Shown: positions 7,180 to 15,893, numbered from the stretch's first letter. The stretch: DNA of 36,497 nucleotides from an uncultured Paraprevotella sp. (GCA_900548345.1 URKA01000034.1:1-36497), one strand, 5' to 3'. The notes: generated from the letters alone by a model not told the origin. Translations and numbers: made by a program.

Positions 7180-8538
7180 TTATTCGGCCTTCTTCTTTCT
7201 GGTTGTAGTCTTACGAGCCGGCTTCTTGTCTTCAGTGGCCGTATCCAGCTTTTTCAGACGGGTATTCAAACGTGCAATCTCCTTGTCCTTCACCTCCAGT
7301 TCCTCGCCCTGGTTCTTAATCAAGGTCAGCAACGAGTTTAACTCTTCGTTGTCGATATCACTCGGATACATATTGTTCACACGGCTGATGAAGTCGCCCA
7401 GAATATTCATGTAGTTGGTAAAGGCATCGTATGGAGAGTCGTAAATGCCACGGTACATGGTATAGCTACTGGGCTTCGTCGTCATGAAACGGAAGTTGTT
7501 GCTTGCCTGCAGATAGTCCCAGTCTTGCTTGATGCGACGGTCTGTGCAGATACGCACGCGGTCTGCCACGCTATACAACTTATTGAACGCCTCGCGTTGC
7601 ATACCGTTGCCCAACCAGCAACTGATGTCACGCTCTTCATCCACCCACGACAATGGGTTGGGCACTTCCAAAGCATCCACAGACTTGTGTTCTGCAATGA
7701 TTTCCGAGGGTGTGGAGAAGGTAATACCGCGCTGTTTTGCACATTCGGGCAACGCCTTGATGAAATCCAATATATGAGATGAAAGCGGCTGGAAAACACC
7801 TAATGCACACAGTTCCATGAAGATGTTGATGACTTTCTCTTCCTCTGGCAAGGCGGCAATCCAATCCATATACGTGTCGGCGAAGAGCGGGTATTCGTTC
7901 CATGTGGAATCATTGAAACGCAACGAAATGTCATCTGACAGTTTATAATCGCGCAACAATAGTTTCAAGTTGGGATTTTGTGCGCAGTGATATACGAAAT
8001 GAGGGCTCTTCCACCCTAAAATATGTTTTGCTCCTTCGGTCAACACACCTTTGAAACCCATTGAGGCCACCGTGCACCCGATATCATCCGAATAAATCAG
8101 GGATGAATTACGGAACACTTTCGGAGCCTTTCCGAATAATTCCTTCACTTTGCGTGACATTCTCATCACTTCATCCTTGAACGATTCCTCATTGGCCAAA
8201 GAAGAAAGACCGTGCGAATAGGGTTCTGCAAGAAACTCTACACAACCCGTCTCATTCAGTTCCTGCAACAACTCGATAACTCTGGGAGCATAGTTTTCCA
8301 ACTGCTCGACGGCGCATCCTGAAAGTGAGAAGGCAACCTTGAAGAATTTCGGATTCTCCTTGGCCATCTGCAACAACGTCTGGAGGGCCGGAACATAGGA
8401 ACGCTCGGCAATATCGGTAATGCTACGTTCGTTTTCGTAGTCATCATAATAATAATGGTCTGTGCCGATGTCGAAAAAGCGGTATCGTTTGAGGTGGATT
8501 ATCTGATGAATCTCAAAATATAGACAAATGGTTTTCAT
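7180..8538 (-). CDS. GH57 alpha-amylase-like protein lacking catalytic residues
   Basis: A 452-residue protein of the GH57 alpha-amylase type: MKTICLYFEIHQ at the start, YRFFDIGTDHYYYDD, TGCVEFLAEPYSHGL, VLTEGAKHILGWKSP, LSDDISLRFND and WVDEERDISCWLGN. In active relatives the nucleophile is Glu in an RNTELIYSD block and the acid is Asp in an FMDYETFGEHQ block. Here these read RNSSLIYSD (Ser146) and FMELCALGVFQ (Glu242), so both catalytic residues are replaced. The last 45 residues are a charged coiled coil ending in a Lys/Arg-rich tail (KPARKTTTRKKKAE). It is the third gene of a debranching-enzyme/GT4/GH57 operon. A glycogen-binding or scaffold role is plausible; hydrolysis is doubtful. Confidence 0.88.
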   Translation of the reverse strand: MKTICLYFEIHQIIHLKRYRFFDIGTDHYYYDDYENERSITDIAERSYVPALQTLLQMAKENPKFFKVAFSLSGCAVEQLENYAPRVIELLQELNETGCVEFLAEPYSHGLSSLANEESFKDEVMRMSRKVKELFGKAPKVFRNSSLIYSDDIGCTVASMGFKGVLTEGAKHILGWKSPHFVYHCAQNPNLKLLLRDYKLSDDISLRFNDSTWNEYPLFADTYMDWIAALPEEEKVINIFMELCALGVFQPLSSHILDFIKALPECAKQRGITFSTPSEIIAEHKSVDALEVPNPLSWVDEERDISCWLGNGMQREAFNKLYSVADRVRICTDRRIKQDWDYLQASNNFRFMTTKPSSYTMYRGIYDSPYDAFTNYMNILGDFISRVNNMYPSDIDNEELNSLLTLIKNQGEELEVKDKEIARLNTRLKKLDTATEDKKPARKTTTRKKKAE

Positions 8539-8553
8539 ATCGTAAATATTAGA

Positions 8554-9834
8554 TTAGTTACATTTTTGAATGGTTTCTTCATAAAGTCTGCGGATGCGCT
8601 GCCCTACTTTCTCCCAAGTAATGCCGTCCACCTCACGTTTGCCTTCCACCTGAAGGTATTCATGCAACGAAGGATATGTACACAGGGCGTACATGGCATC
8701 TGCCATAGCTTCGATATCCCAATAGTCCACCTTGATGCACTTGTCAAGAATCTCGGCACAACCGGACTGCTTGCTGATGATGGATGGCACACCGCTCTGC
8801 ATGGCTTCGAGGGGAGAGATACCGAAAGGTTCGGATACGGAAGGCATCACATACACATCACTGTCGCGGAAACACTCGAACACCTGTTTGCCTTTCATGA
8901 AACCTGGAAAGTGGCAACGGTCGGCAATTCCATACGCCGCAGCCATCTCAATCATGCTGTTCATCATATCACCGCTTCCGGCAAAACAGAAACGTACGTT
9001 ATGTGTACGGTCAAGCACACGTTTAGCAGCCTCGATAAAGTATTCTGGACCTTTCTGCATTGTAATACGCCCCAAGAAAGTCACCACTTTCTCCTTACGT
9101 TCGGAACTCGGTTTACGCTGGTCTACAATAGCCTGCAACTCAGGCGCCAGAGGATATACGGCATTGTGCATGGCAAAACACTTGGCCGGGTCCTGATGAT
9201 AATGGTTGATAACCGTCTGCCGGGTCAGTTCACTCACACACATGATGCAATCGGCATGGTCCATTCCGTTTTTCTCGATGCCGTACACCGTAGGATTCAC
9301 GTTGCCGCGGCTTCGGTCGAAATCCGTAGCATGCACATGAATCACCAATGGTTTTCCACTCACCTGCTTGGCATGGATACCGGCGGGGAAAGTAAGCCAG
9401 TCATGTGCATGAATGATGTCAAACTCCTGTTGACGGGCCACAACACCTGCAATGATAGAATAGTTATTGATTTCCTCATGCAGGTTTGAAGGGTATCCTC
9501 CGGCAAATTCCATACAGCCAAGGTCATTGACGTGCATATAATTGAAATCGGCATACAAATGGTCGCGCAACCTGTAATACAGTTCCGGGTCCATCACATT
9601 ACCAATACGACCTTTTACATATTCGTAATCCACATCCCGCCATACGATAGGCACACAGTTCATCGCCAATATATTCGCACTTTTCCTGTCTTCATCACCG
9701 AAAGGACGTGGCAGGCACAGCGTAATATCCATGTCGCCCTGGGCATGAAGTCCTTCCGTAATACCGAAATTGGCAGTTGCAAGTCCTCCGAATACATGAG
9801 GAGGAAACTCCCATCCAAACATTAATACTTTCAT
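8554..9834 (-). CDS. GT4 glycosyltransferase, probable glycogen synthase
   Basis: This 426-residue GT-B enzyme has an N-terminal acceptor domain starting MKVLMFGWEFPPHVFGGLA and containing IIHAHDWLTFPAG (141-152). Its C-terminal donor domain has FLGRITMQKGP (Arg256, Lys261) and the retaining-enzyme motif EPFGISPLE with Glu335 and Glu343 in EX7E spacing. It is the only intact glycosyltransferase in the glycogen locus and therefore the best candidate for polymer elongation. The donor sugar nucleotide cannot be read from sequence, and no glgC is nearby. It is 15 bp from both the debranching-enzyme gene upstream and the GH57 gene downstream. Confidence 0.88.
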   Translation of the reverse strand: MKVLMFGWEFPPHVFGGLATANFGITEGLHAQGDMDITLCLPRPFGDEDRKSANILAMNCVPIVWRDVDYEYVKGRIGNVMDPELYYRLRDHLYADFNYMHVNDLGCMEFAGGYPSNLHEEINNYSIIAGVVARQQEFDIIHAHDWLTFPAGIHAKQVSGKPLVIHVHATDFDRSRGNVNPTVYGIEKNGMDHADCIMCVSELTRQTVINHYHQDPAKCFAMHNAVYPLAPELQAIVDQRKPSSERKEKVVTFLGRITMQKGPEYFIEAAKRVLDRTHNVRFCFAGSGDMMNSMIEMAAAYGIADRCHFPGFMKGKQVFECFRDSDVYVMPSVSEPFGISPLEAMQSGVPSIISKQSGCAEILDKCIKVDYWDIEAMADAMYALCTYPSLHEYLQVEGKREVDGITWEKVGQRIRRLYEETIQKCN

Positions 9835-9849
9835 TTCCAGTTCCTCCTA

Positions 9850-11796
9850 TTATATAATGTACTTTTCCAACAGTTTCACCACACGCAGAATCTCGGCCAC
9901 ATTCATGGCAAACGATATAGCTCCGCGCCCATGGAAAGGCGGATTGCCATCGAACAGTTCCGGAAGGGTTCCCAACGCATGATAGAACATTTCTTCCTCG
10001 TAACCCACCAGCTGCCGCTCGATGAAACTTACCCTGCTCTGTTTATACAGACGCAGACAGGCTTCCAGATAGAACCCGGCAAGCCATGGCCATACCGTGC
10101 CTTGATGATATGCGTAATCACGCTGCACCTGCGGACCTACATACATCGGATTGTAACCTCCGCTCTTCGGACTCAACGAGCGCAAGCCTTTAGGAGTCAG
10201 CAGTTCCTTGGTACAGATATCAAATACTTTCTTTTTCTCCGGAAGCGTAAGCGGTGAATAATCAAAAGCCACTGCGAAAATCATATTGGGACGAACACTC
10301 CAATCGGGATAATCATCATGTTCATCCACATAGTCAAACAAATAACCGTGCTCGTTCAAGAACACTTTCTTAAACGACACTTCTACTTGTTCCGCAAGGT
10401 TGCCGCAACGCTCGGCATCTTTCTTTATATCCGCCATTTTGCAGATGTCTTCACCAAATTTCAATGCGTTGTACCAAAGTGCATTGAACTCAACAATGTA
10501 TCCGCTACGGGGCACGATGGGACGTCCGTTAGCCGTGGAGTTCATCCAAGTGACCGCCTTGTCTTTTCCATGAGAATAAAGCAGTCCGTTTTCCTTCAAC
10601 TTCAAATTGGGATGTCCGTTCGACATGATATACTGGGTAATATCCCTCATCAACAATCCGTACTTCTCCATACACTTTTGCATGGACACAATTGTTCCGT
10701 ATTGCTGTATGCACCACATTGTCCACAATAACACGTCAGGCTGTTCTATCTCATATATCTTCACCGTAAGAGGCTCACCGGCCATGAACTCACGGATTCC
10801 TTTCTCCAGAGTCTTCATGCACAGTTCAAACTGCTCGGTTTCCCCGTTGGCCAACGTCAGCCCCGGCAATGCGATAGCCATGTCACGCGCCCGGCATTTG
10901 AACCAAGGATAACCGGCAAGAATATAGTTCTCATTGTCCGTATGATTATAGAACTGATGCGCGGAGTTTACCAGACAGTGATAGAAATTATCCCGCGGTG
11001 TACGGATATTCACTTCAAAATCGGCAATCTGCTTCAATTGACTCGTCTTGATTTCCGACAATCCGGCAGAAAACACCACGCTCTCCCCTTTCTTTATATT
11101 AAACTCAAAGTAACCGGGCACATACAAGTCCTCGTTGAAAGCATATCCCCTTTCCAACTCCTTGGGATATTCAACACCTCTGTACCAATCCGGCTGGAAT
11201 ACAAAATTGTTTTTCTTGTTCAACTGCATGTAAAGTTCAGGATAGCCCTCGTACATACACGTCTTTATCCCATTGGACACTTCCTGATAATCACGGTTCA
11301 CCCGCGCATTCTCATGCGTATATTCCCTCACACTACGGAACGCAAGGAAGGGGCGAAGTTTCAAGGTAGTCTCGGAATGGGCATCCAACAACGTATAACG
11401 TATAATAATACGATTCTCATAATGCTGGAACATTTTCTCTTTCTTCAAGACTACTCCACCCACACGATAAATAGTTGTAGGCACTTGGTCGCAATTAAAC
11501 TCACGGATATACTTGTGTCCGTTAGGGCTGAAATTGCCCCCTCTGTACTTGTGCAATCCGAGATTAAACTCGGCTCCATGTTGCACCACCGTTTCATCAA
11601 GCGAAGAAAGTAACACATAATTCTCATCGCTCAACTCAGGTATGGGAACAACCAGCAAGCCATGGTATTTTCTTGTGTTACAATCAACGATTGTAGAACA
11701 AGAGTAAGCCCCCGCACGATTCGACCGTAAGATTTCTTTAGGTAAAGATTCTTCCAAGTTCGTCATCAAGGTCTTGTCAAACTGGATATAGCTCAT
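9850..11796 (-). CDS. glycogen debranching enzyme (amylo-alpha-1,6-glucosidase type)
   Basis: This 648-residue cytoplasmic protein joins an N-terminal GDE_N-type beta domain (EILRSNRAGAYSCSTIVDCN, RKYHGLLVVPIP) to a C-terminal alpha/alpha barrel of the GH133/GDE_C class (YPWFKCRARDMAIALPGL, VPRSGYIVEFNALWYNAL, YAYHQGTVWPWLAGF). It should remove alpha-1,6 branch residues from glycogen. The block I remember as TWMDA in bacterial relatives reads TWMNS here (Asn419), a possible change at an acidic active-site position. It is first in the operon with the GT4 and GH57 genes. A promoter-like element lies about 60 bp upstream, and a Crp/Fnr gene is transcribed divergently. Confidence 0.92.
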   Translation of the reverse strand: MSYIQFDKTLMTNLEESLPKEILRSNRAGAYSCSTIVDCNTRKYHGLLVVPIPELSDENYVLLSSLDETVVQHGAEFNLGLHKYRGGNFSPNGHKYIREFNCDQVPTTIYRVGGVVLKKEKMFQHYENRIIIRYTLLDAHSETTLKLRPFLAFRSVREYTHENARVNRDYQEVSNGIKTCMYEGYPELYMQLNKKNNFVFQPDWYRGVEYPKELERGYAFNEDLYVPGYFEFNIKKGESVVFSAGLSEIKTSQLKQIADFEVNIRTPRDNFYHCLVNSAHQFYNHTDNENYILAGYPWFKCRARDMAIALPGLTLANGETEQFELCMKTLEKGIREFMAGEPLTVKIYEIEQPDVLLWTMWCIQQYGTIVSMQKCMEKYGLLMRDITQYIMSNGHPNLKLKENGLLYSHGKDKAVTWMNSTANGRPIVPRSGYIVEFNALWYNALKFGEDICKMADIKKDAERCGNLAEQVEVSFKKVFLNEHGYLFDYVDEHDDYPDWSVRPNMIFAVAFDYSPLTLPEKKKVFDICTKELLTPKGLRSLSPKSGGYNPMYVGPQVQRDYAYHQGTVWPWLAGFYLEACLRLYKQSRVSFIERQLVGYEEEMFYHALGTLPELFDGNPPFHGRGAISFAMNVAEILRVVKLLEKYII

Positions 11797-11853
11797 AGTT
11801 TTTTTGTATATATTTAAGGTTTTATTTTATATTCCGCATTTCTTTATGCATTC

Positions 11854-11861
11854 CAAAAGTA
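11854..11861 (-). promoter_or_regulatory. -7 element of the glycogen operon
   Basis: On the minus strand these bases read TACTTTTG, an exact TAnnTTTG. The -33 region carries only TTTCC near 11881-11885. A start near 11847 gives a leader of about 50 nt before the debranching-enzyme gene. Confidence 0.45.
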
Positions 11862-11977
11862 AGAAAAATCCATTAAAAGAGGAAATAAATCGATAACCTA
11901 TTTTTAGTTTTTCAAAAAAATATGTTGAAGAATAGCTTTTTGTATTGCTAAAATTTTACAGAAACCTGAAGATTTAT

Positions 11978-11985
11978 TAATTTTG
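11978..11985 (+). promoter_or_regulatory. -7 element of the Crp/Fnr-type regulator
   Basis: TAATTTTG fits TAnnTTTG exactly; no clear TTTG lies 19-21 bp upstream. Transcription from it would start near 11992, so the in-frame ATG at 11983 would not be in the message. That favours ATG 12022 as the start. Confidence 0.4.
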
Positions 11986-12021
11986 TGTCGTAGAACATAT
12001 ATTTTGCAGCGAAAAGAACTT

Positions 12022-12723
12022 ATGGTCAAAAAGGAAATGCGCAAAGAAGAGGTATTGGAAAAAATCTCCGACCTATGGAATCCGCTCAACGACAAACAAC
12101 GCGACTATCTGACGGAAAACTTAACGATACACACATTCAAAAAGAATGAGCCGATTTATTGTGAGGGAGAATTTCCGACACAACTCATGTGTCTTCTGTC
12201 CGGAAAAGTCAAAATATTCAAAAACGGTGTCGGCGGACGCAATCAAATCATCCGTGTCATCAAGCCCATTGAATATTTCGCTTACCGTGCGTATTTCGCC
12301 CATCAGGAATTTCTGACTGCCGCCGCCGCTTTCGAGACTTCGGTAATTGGAATGATTCCCATGTCAACCATTGCAAACCTGATTCATGAGAACAACGACC
12401 TTGCATGGTTTTTCATCAAAGAGTTATCCATTGATTTGGGCATCGCAGACGAAAGGACCGTCAACCTTACACAAAAGCATATCCGCGGAAGGCTGGCAGA
12501 ATCCATCTTATTTCTCAAGGAAAGCTACGGATTGGAAGAGGACGGATGCACATTGAGCATCTATCTGTCAAGGGAAGATCTGGCCAACCTCTCCAACATG
12601 ACCACTTCAAACGCCATCCGTACGTTGTCCAATTTCGCTGCAGAAAAGATTATCGCCATCGACGGCCGCAAAATCAAAATCATTTCCGAAGAGAAACTGA
12701 AAAAGATTTCCAAGATAGGATAG
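12022..12723 (+). CDS. Crp/Fnr-family transcriptional regulator
   Basis: This 233-residue protein has an N-terminal cyclic-nucleotide-binding-like beta barrel (KKNEPIYCEGEFPTQLMCLL, SGKVKIFKNG) and a C-terminal winged helix of the Crp type (RGRLAESILFLKE, then SREDLANLSNMTTSNAIRTL as the recognition region). The G-E-(aliphatic) phosphate-binding signature of true cAMP sensors is missing; the region reads IKPIEYFAYRAYF. The four-cysteine iron-sulfur pattern of Fnr is also absent, so the ligand is unknown. It is divergent from the glycogen operon about 225 bp away, making that operon a candidate target. ATG 12037 is an alternative start. Confidence 0.87.
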   Translation: MVKKEMRKEEVLEKISDLWNPLNDKQRDYLTENLTIHTFKKNEPIYCEGEFPTQLMCLLSGKVKIFKNGVGGRNQIIRVIKPIEYFAYRAYFAHQEFLTAAAAFETSVIGMIPMSTIANLIHENNDLAWFFIKELSIDLGIADERTVNLTQKHIRGRLAESILFLKESYGLEEDGCTLSIYLSREDLANLSNMTTSNAIRTLSNFAAEKIIAIDGRKIKIISEEKLKKISKIG

Positions 12724-12749
12724 ATAAGAGCGCGAGGCCTACGTTCTTT

Positions 12750-13676
12750 TCAGGATGGTATCAGAAAGTTCAGCCATTCCTGATGGATTCCTATTTTCAT
12801 AGGGATGGAAGCATCCTGCCATACGGCACCGTCCAGACTTATCATAGCCTTTCCTGTCTCATAGACCTCCACCTTTTTCGTCCGATAGGCTTTCACGGCC
12901 TTATGGTTCAGGAAACGTCCCTGAAACAACATCCATAACGCCTCTATCAGTTGGGTCACCTCAGAATGGGCCACAACCGAAACATCGAGCAAACCATTGT
13001 AAGGCACTCCGCCCGGAGTCTGCCCGTACCCCTTAGCACTGCCTACACATACAGTCATTACCTTGCGGTTTATCACATCCTGATTAATCTTAATGTGCAT
13101 CTTATGCTCCATCCTTTGGAATATCAGCAAAAACATGGAAGACAAATGAGACAAGGTGAGCATTCCCCAGAATCGTCTTGTCTTATGCTTGATGTTCATT
13201 ATATTAGCCACCAAACCCACGTTCACGCAATTCAGGAAATAACGCGGCTTCCCTTCCCCATCCTTTTCCGTCACGCAATAGCCCACATCCACCTTGCGGA
13301 CACGATGCGCCACCAGGCTGTCTATTGTCGCCTTGTAATCATCTTCATCGAAGCCCCAGAAACGAGCAAAATCATTCCCCCATCCGTTTGGAATCACACC
13401 GAGGGATACCCGTTTCCGCACCTCGTCGCCCAAGGATAATATACCGTTCAGCGCATGATTCAATGCCGAATCACCGCCTACTATGACAATCGTATCATAT
13501 CCGTTTGAAGCCAGCATGGCTGCCAGGCGCTCAACGGACGGTGTGCCCTCACTCTGCACGAAATCATATTCCACACCCTTTTCCGAAAGATAAGCACGTA
13601 TGGCATCCCAATGCTTATGCACGCGACGCACCCCCTCTTTCGGGCTATATATAATTCCCCACCTTGATGCTTCCAT
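12750..13676 (-). CDS. DagK/YegS-family lipid kinase
   Basis: This 308-residue protein resembles diacylglycerol and sphingosine kinases of the DagK/YegS/BmrU family, which phosphorylate lipid hydroxyl groups at the inner membrane with ATP. Recognisable blocks are VIVGGDSALNHALNG (65-78), VIPNGWGNDFARFWG and the C-terminal PGGVPYNGLLDVSVV and ISLDGAVWQ. The nucleotide-binding GGDGTxNE motif is altered to GGDSALNH, replacing the second-half glycine and the glutamate, so activity is less certain than the fold. A well-matched promoter lies just upstream. It ends 26 bp from the convergent Crp/Fnr gene without an obvious hairpin between them. Confidence 0.85.
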   Translation of the reverse strand: MEASRWGIIYSPKEGVRRVHKHWDAIRAYLSEKGVEYDFVQSEGTPSVERLAAMLASNGYDTIVIVGGDSALNHALNGILSLGDEVRKRVSLGVIPNGWGNDFARFWGFDEDDYKATIDSLVAHRVRKVDVGYCVTEKDGEGKPRYFLNCVNVGLVANIMNIKHKTRRFWGMLTLSHLSSMFLLIFQRMEHKMHIKINQDVINRKVMTVCVGSAKGYGQTPGGVPYNGLLDVSVVAHSEVTQLIEALWMLFQGRFLNHKAVKAYRTKKVEVYETGKAMISLDGAVWQDASIPMKIGIHQEWLNFLIPS

Positions 13677-13700
13677 AGATACAAACTCCTATATATACTA

Positions 13701-13732
13701 CAAATATAGTGAAAGGTGAGCGCAGAGACAAA
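13701..13732 (-). promoter_or_regulatory. promoter of the lipid kinase gene
   Basis: On the minus strand TTTG (13732-13729) is followed after 20 bp by TATATTTG (13708-13701). Both elements match the Bacteroides consensus exactly. A start near 13694 gives a leader of about 18 nt. The remaining bases to 13839, the end of miaA, contain no gene that I can support. Confidence 0.7.
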
Positions 13733-13839
13733 TGAAAACGGAGTTTTCTAACTTGTTTTTTGCCGAACCGCATCCTATATTCGCGCAAACAAACATAATG
13801 AAATCCGATGAACAGGTCTTCATGCGTGCCTGTAAATAT

Positions 13840-14757
13840 TCAGGCAGACAGCCATTCTTTAATTTTTCCGACCTTTTCCTCCATCGGAAGCATCGCATCG
13901 AGCCAATGTATCGGAATACCGCGACGTTCCATACCCCTGAACCACGTCATCTGGCGTTTGGCAAACTGATGAATGGCTGTCTCCAGCGAAGCGAACATGT
14001 CTGCATAAGTTATTTCTCCCGTCACATATTGTGTCAGATATTTGTATTCCAGCCCATAATATATCAGGTTTTCGGGCGGAATACCTTCATTCAGCAGACT
14101 TCTGATTTCATCAAGCATACCGTCGTCCAGTCTCTGCCTCAACCGGCGCGTAATCTTTTCACGCCGCAACTCACGGTTGATATCCACCCCTACCACCAAA
14201 GCATTCAGGCAAGGAAAGGCACGCTCCTCCACCGGATGCTGACGGTAATACTCTTCTATCTCAATGGCGCGGACGGCACGTTTAGGTGTATCCACATCCG
14301 TAGTGTTATGCAGTTGCTTGTATCCCCTAAGGATTTCCGTCAGCTCCGGAAGCGATTTGCCGGAAAGCCGGTCGCGAAGTTCCGGATTCTCCGGCACCGG
14401 CATCAGTTTATATCCCCGCAACACAGACTCGACATACATTCCCGTTCCGCCACACAATATCGGTACGACCTCTCTCGCACGCGCATCTTCATATACATCG
14501 AGAAAATCCCGCTGGTATTCGAACACATTGTATTTGGTTCCCGGCTCGACAATATCTATCAAGTGATAAGGCACGGACACGCCATGTACCGTATAGTCCG
14601 CCAGGTCTTTCCCTGTGCCCAAATCCATGCGGCGGTACACCTGCCGGCTGTCTCCACTAATGATTTCCGAACCGAGTTCGTACGCCAGTTCGGCAGCCAA
14701 AGCGGTCTTTCCTGAAGCCGTAGGGCCTATTATCGTTATCAAATCATACATGGGCAT
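13840..14757 (-). CDS. miaA: tRNA dimethylallyltransferase
   Basis: This 305-residue enzyme transfers a dimethylallyl group to N6 of A37 in tRNAs reading UNN codons. It has the P-loop GPTASGKT near the N-terminus, the substrate block ISGDSRQVYRRMDLGTGKD, ILCGGTGMYVESVL and the tRNA-contacting MTWFRGMERRGIPIHWLD at the end. The in-frame ATG at 14820 is rejected because a strong gapA terminator hairpin (14789-14815) lies between it and the conserved start. I choose the MPMYDLITI start at 14757; 14751 is equally possible. No good promoter is visible between the terminator and the gene, so it may depend on readthrough from gapA. Confidence 0.93.
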   Translation of the reverse strand: MPMYDLITIIGPTASGKTALAAELAYELGSEIISGDSRQVYRRMDLGTGKDLADYTVHGVSVPYHLIDIVEPGTKYNVFEYQRDFLDVYEDARAREVVPILCGGTGMYVESVLRGYKLMPVPENPELRDRLSGKSLPELTEILRGYKQLHNTTDVDTPKRAVRAIEIEEYYRQHPVEERAFPCLNALVVGVDINRELRREKITRRLRQRLDDGMLDEIRSLLNEGIPPENLIYYGLEYKYLTQYVTGEITYADMFASLETAIHQFAKRQMTWFRGMERRGIPIHWLDAMLPMEEKVGKIKEWLSA

Positions 14758-14774
14758 TACATCATTTATTGTAC

Positions 14775-14815
14775 GAGACAAACGAGAAAGCCGTCCGGAG
14801 ATATTCCGGACGGCT
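14775..14815 (-). terminator. terminator of gapA
   Basis: Arms 14789-14799 (AGCCGTCCGGA) and 14805-14815 (TCCGGACGGCT) make a perfect 11-bp stem with a 5-nt loop. On the minus strand it is followed by TTCTCGTTTG, a short interrupted T-tract. It separates gapA from miaA. Confidence 0.75.
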
Positions 14816-14846
14816 CCCATCGTCTTACGATAAATCTCTGTGCAGA

Positions 14847-15857
14847 TTAACCGTTAACTTTCTTCATGTGGGCAATCAGCTCCAATACCTTGTTAGAGTA
14901 ACCGATTTCATTGTCATACCAAGAAACCACCTTAACGAAAGTATCAGTCAAAGCGATACCGGCTTTAGCATCGAAGATTGAAGTACGAGTGTCACCCAGG
15001 AAGTCAGAAGAAACCACAGCATCTTCAGTGTAACCCAGCACACCTTTCAGTTCACCTTCAGAAGCAGCCTTCATGGCAGCGCAGATCTCATCATACTTAG
15101 CGGGCTTAGCCAAGTTTACAGTCAGGTCAACAACAGAAACGTCCAAAGTCGGAACGCGCATTGACATACCTGTCAACTTACCGTTCAGTTCAGGAATAAC
15201 CTTACCTACAGCCTTAGCAGCACCGGTAGAAGACGGGATGATGTTGCCGGAAGCAGCACGGCCACCGCGCCAGTCTTTCAATGAAGGACCGTCAACAGTC
15301 TTCTGAGTAGCAGTAGTTGAATGTACAGTCGTCATCAAACCGTCGGTGATGCCCCAGTTGTCGTTCAACACCTTAGCAATCGGAGCCAAGCAGTTAGTCG
15401 TACAAGAAGCGTTAGATACGAACTGAGTACCCTTTACATACTTGTCGAAGTTTACGCCGCAAACGAACATCGGAGTAGCGTCCTTTGAAGGAGCTGACAT
15501 AACTACGTACTTAGCACCAGCTTCGATGTGAGCCTGTGCCTTCTCCTGAGTCAGGAACAAGCCGGTAGACTCAACAACATATTCAGCCTCAACTTCGTTC
15601 CACTTCAAGTCAGCCGGATTGCGTTCAGCCGTTACACGGATTTCCTTGCCGTTTACAATCAGCTTGCTGTTTTCTACATCAGCTTCGATTGTGCCTTCGA
15701 AAGCACCGTGCATGGTATCATACTTCAACATGTATGCCAGATAATCTACCGGGCACAAGTCGTTGATACCTACGATTTGAATGTCATCGCGAGTCTGAGC
15801 TGCGCGGAATACGAAACGGCCGATACGACCGAAACCATTGATACCTACTTTAATCAT
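14847..15857 (-). CDS. gapA: glyceraldehyde-3-phosphate dehydrogenase
   Basis: This 336-residue type I glycolytic dehydrogenase oxidises glyceraldehyde-3-phosphate to 1,3-bisphosphoglycerate with NAD. The N-terminal Rossmann motif is VGINGFGRIGRFVFRAA, and Asp33 after the second strand (GINDL) fits NAD rather than NADP. The catalytic site is SNASCTTNCLAP with Cys152. HSTTATQKTVDGPS and the C-terminal SWYDNEIGYSNKVLEL are standard. Length is normal. It is transcribed alone with its own promoter region and terminator. Confidence 0.97.
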   Translation of the reverse strand: MIKVGINGFGRIGRFVFRAAQTRDDIQIVGINDLCPVDYLAYMLKYDTMHGAFEGTIEADVENSKLIVNGKEIRVTAERNPADLKWNEVEAEYVVESTGLFLTQEKAQAHIEAGAKYVVMSAPSKDATPMFVCGVNFDKYVKGTQFVSNASCTTNCLAPIAKVLNDNWGITDGLMTTVHSTTATQKTVDGPSLKDWRGGRAASGNIIPSSTGAAKAVGKVIPELNGKLTGMSMRVPTLDVSVVDLTVNLAKPAKYDEICAAMKAASEGELKGVLGYTEDAVVSSDFLGDTRTSIFDAKAGIALTDTFVKVVSWYDNEIGYSNKVLELIAHMKKVNG

Positions 15858-15885
15858 CTTGTTTTAATATTTAAAATTAAAGGTT

Positions 15886-15893
15886 CAAATATA
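15886..15893 (-). promoter_or_regulatory. -7 element of gapA
   Basis: On the minus strand this reads TATATTTG, an exact TAnnTTTG, about 30 bp upstream of the start codon. A second match, TAATTTTG at 15968-15961, lies further upstream. Neither has a clear TTTG -33 element. The rest of 15894-16139 contains no gene that I can support. Confidence 0.45.

Noticed and set aside
8566..9489. 307-codon plus-strand ORF
   Set aside because: It is antisense to the GT4 glycosyltransferase gene, with no motif or promoter.
13732..14715. 327-codon plus-strand ORF
   Set aside because: It is antisense to miaA and has no family features.
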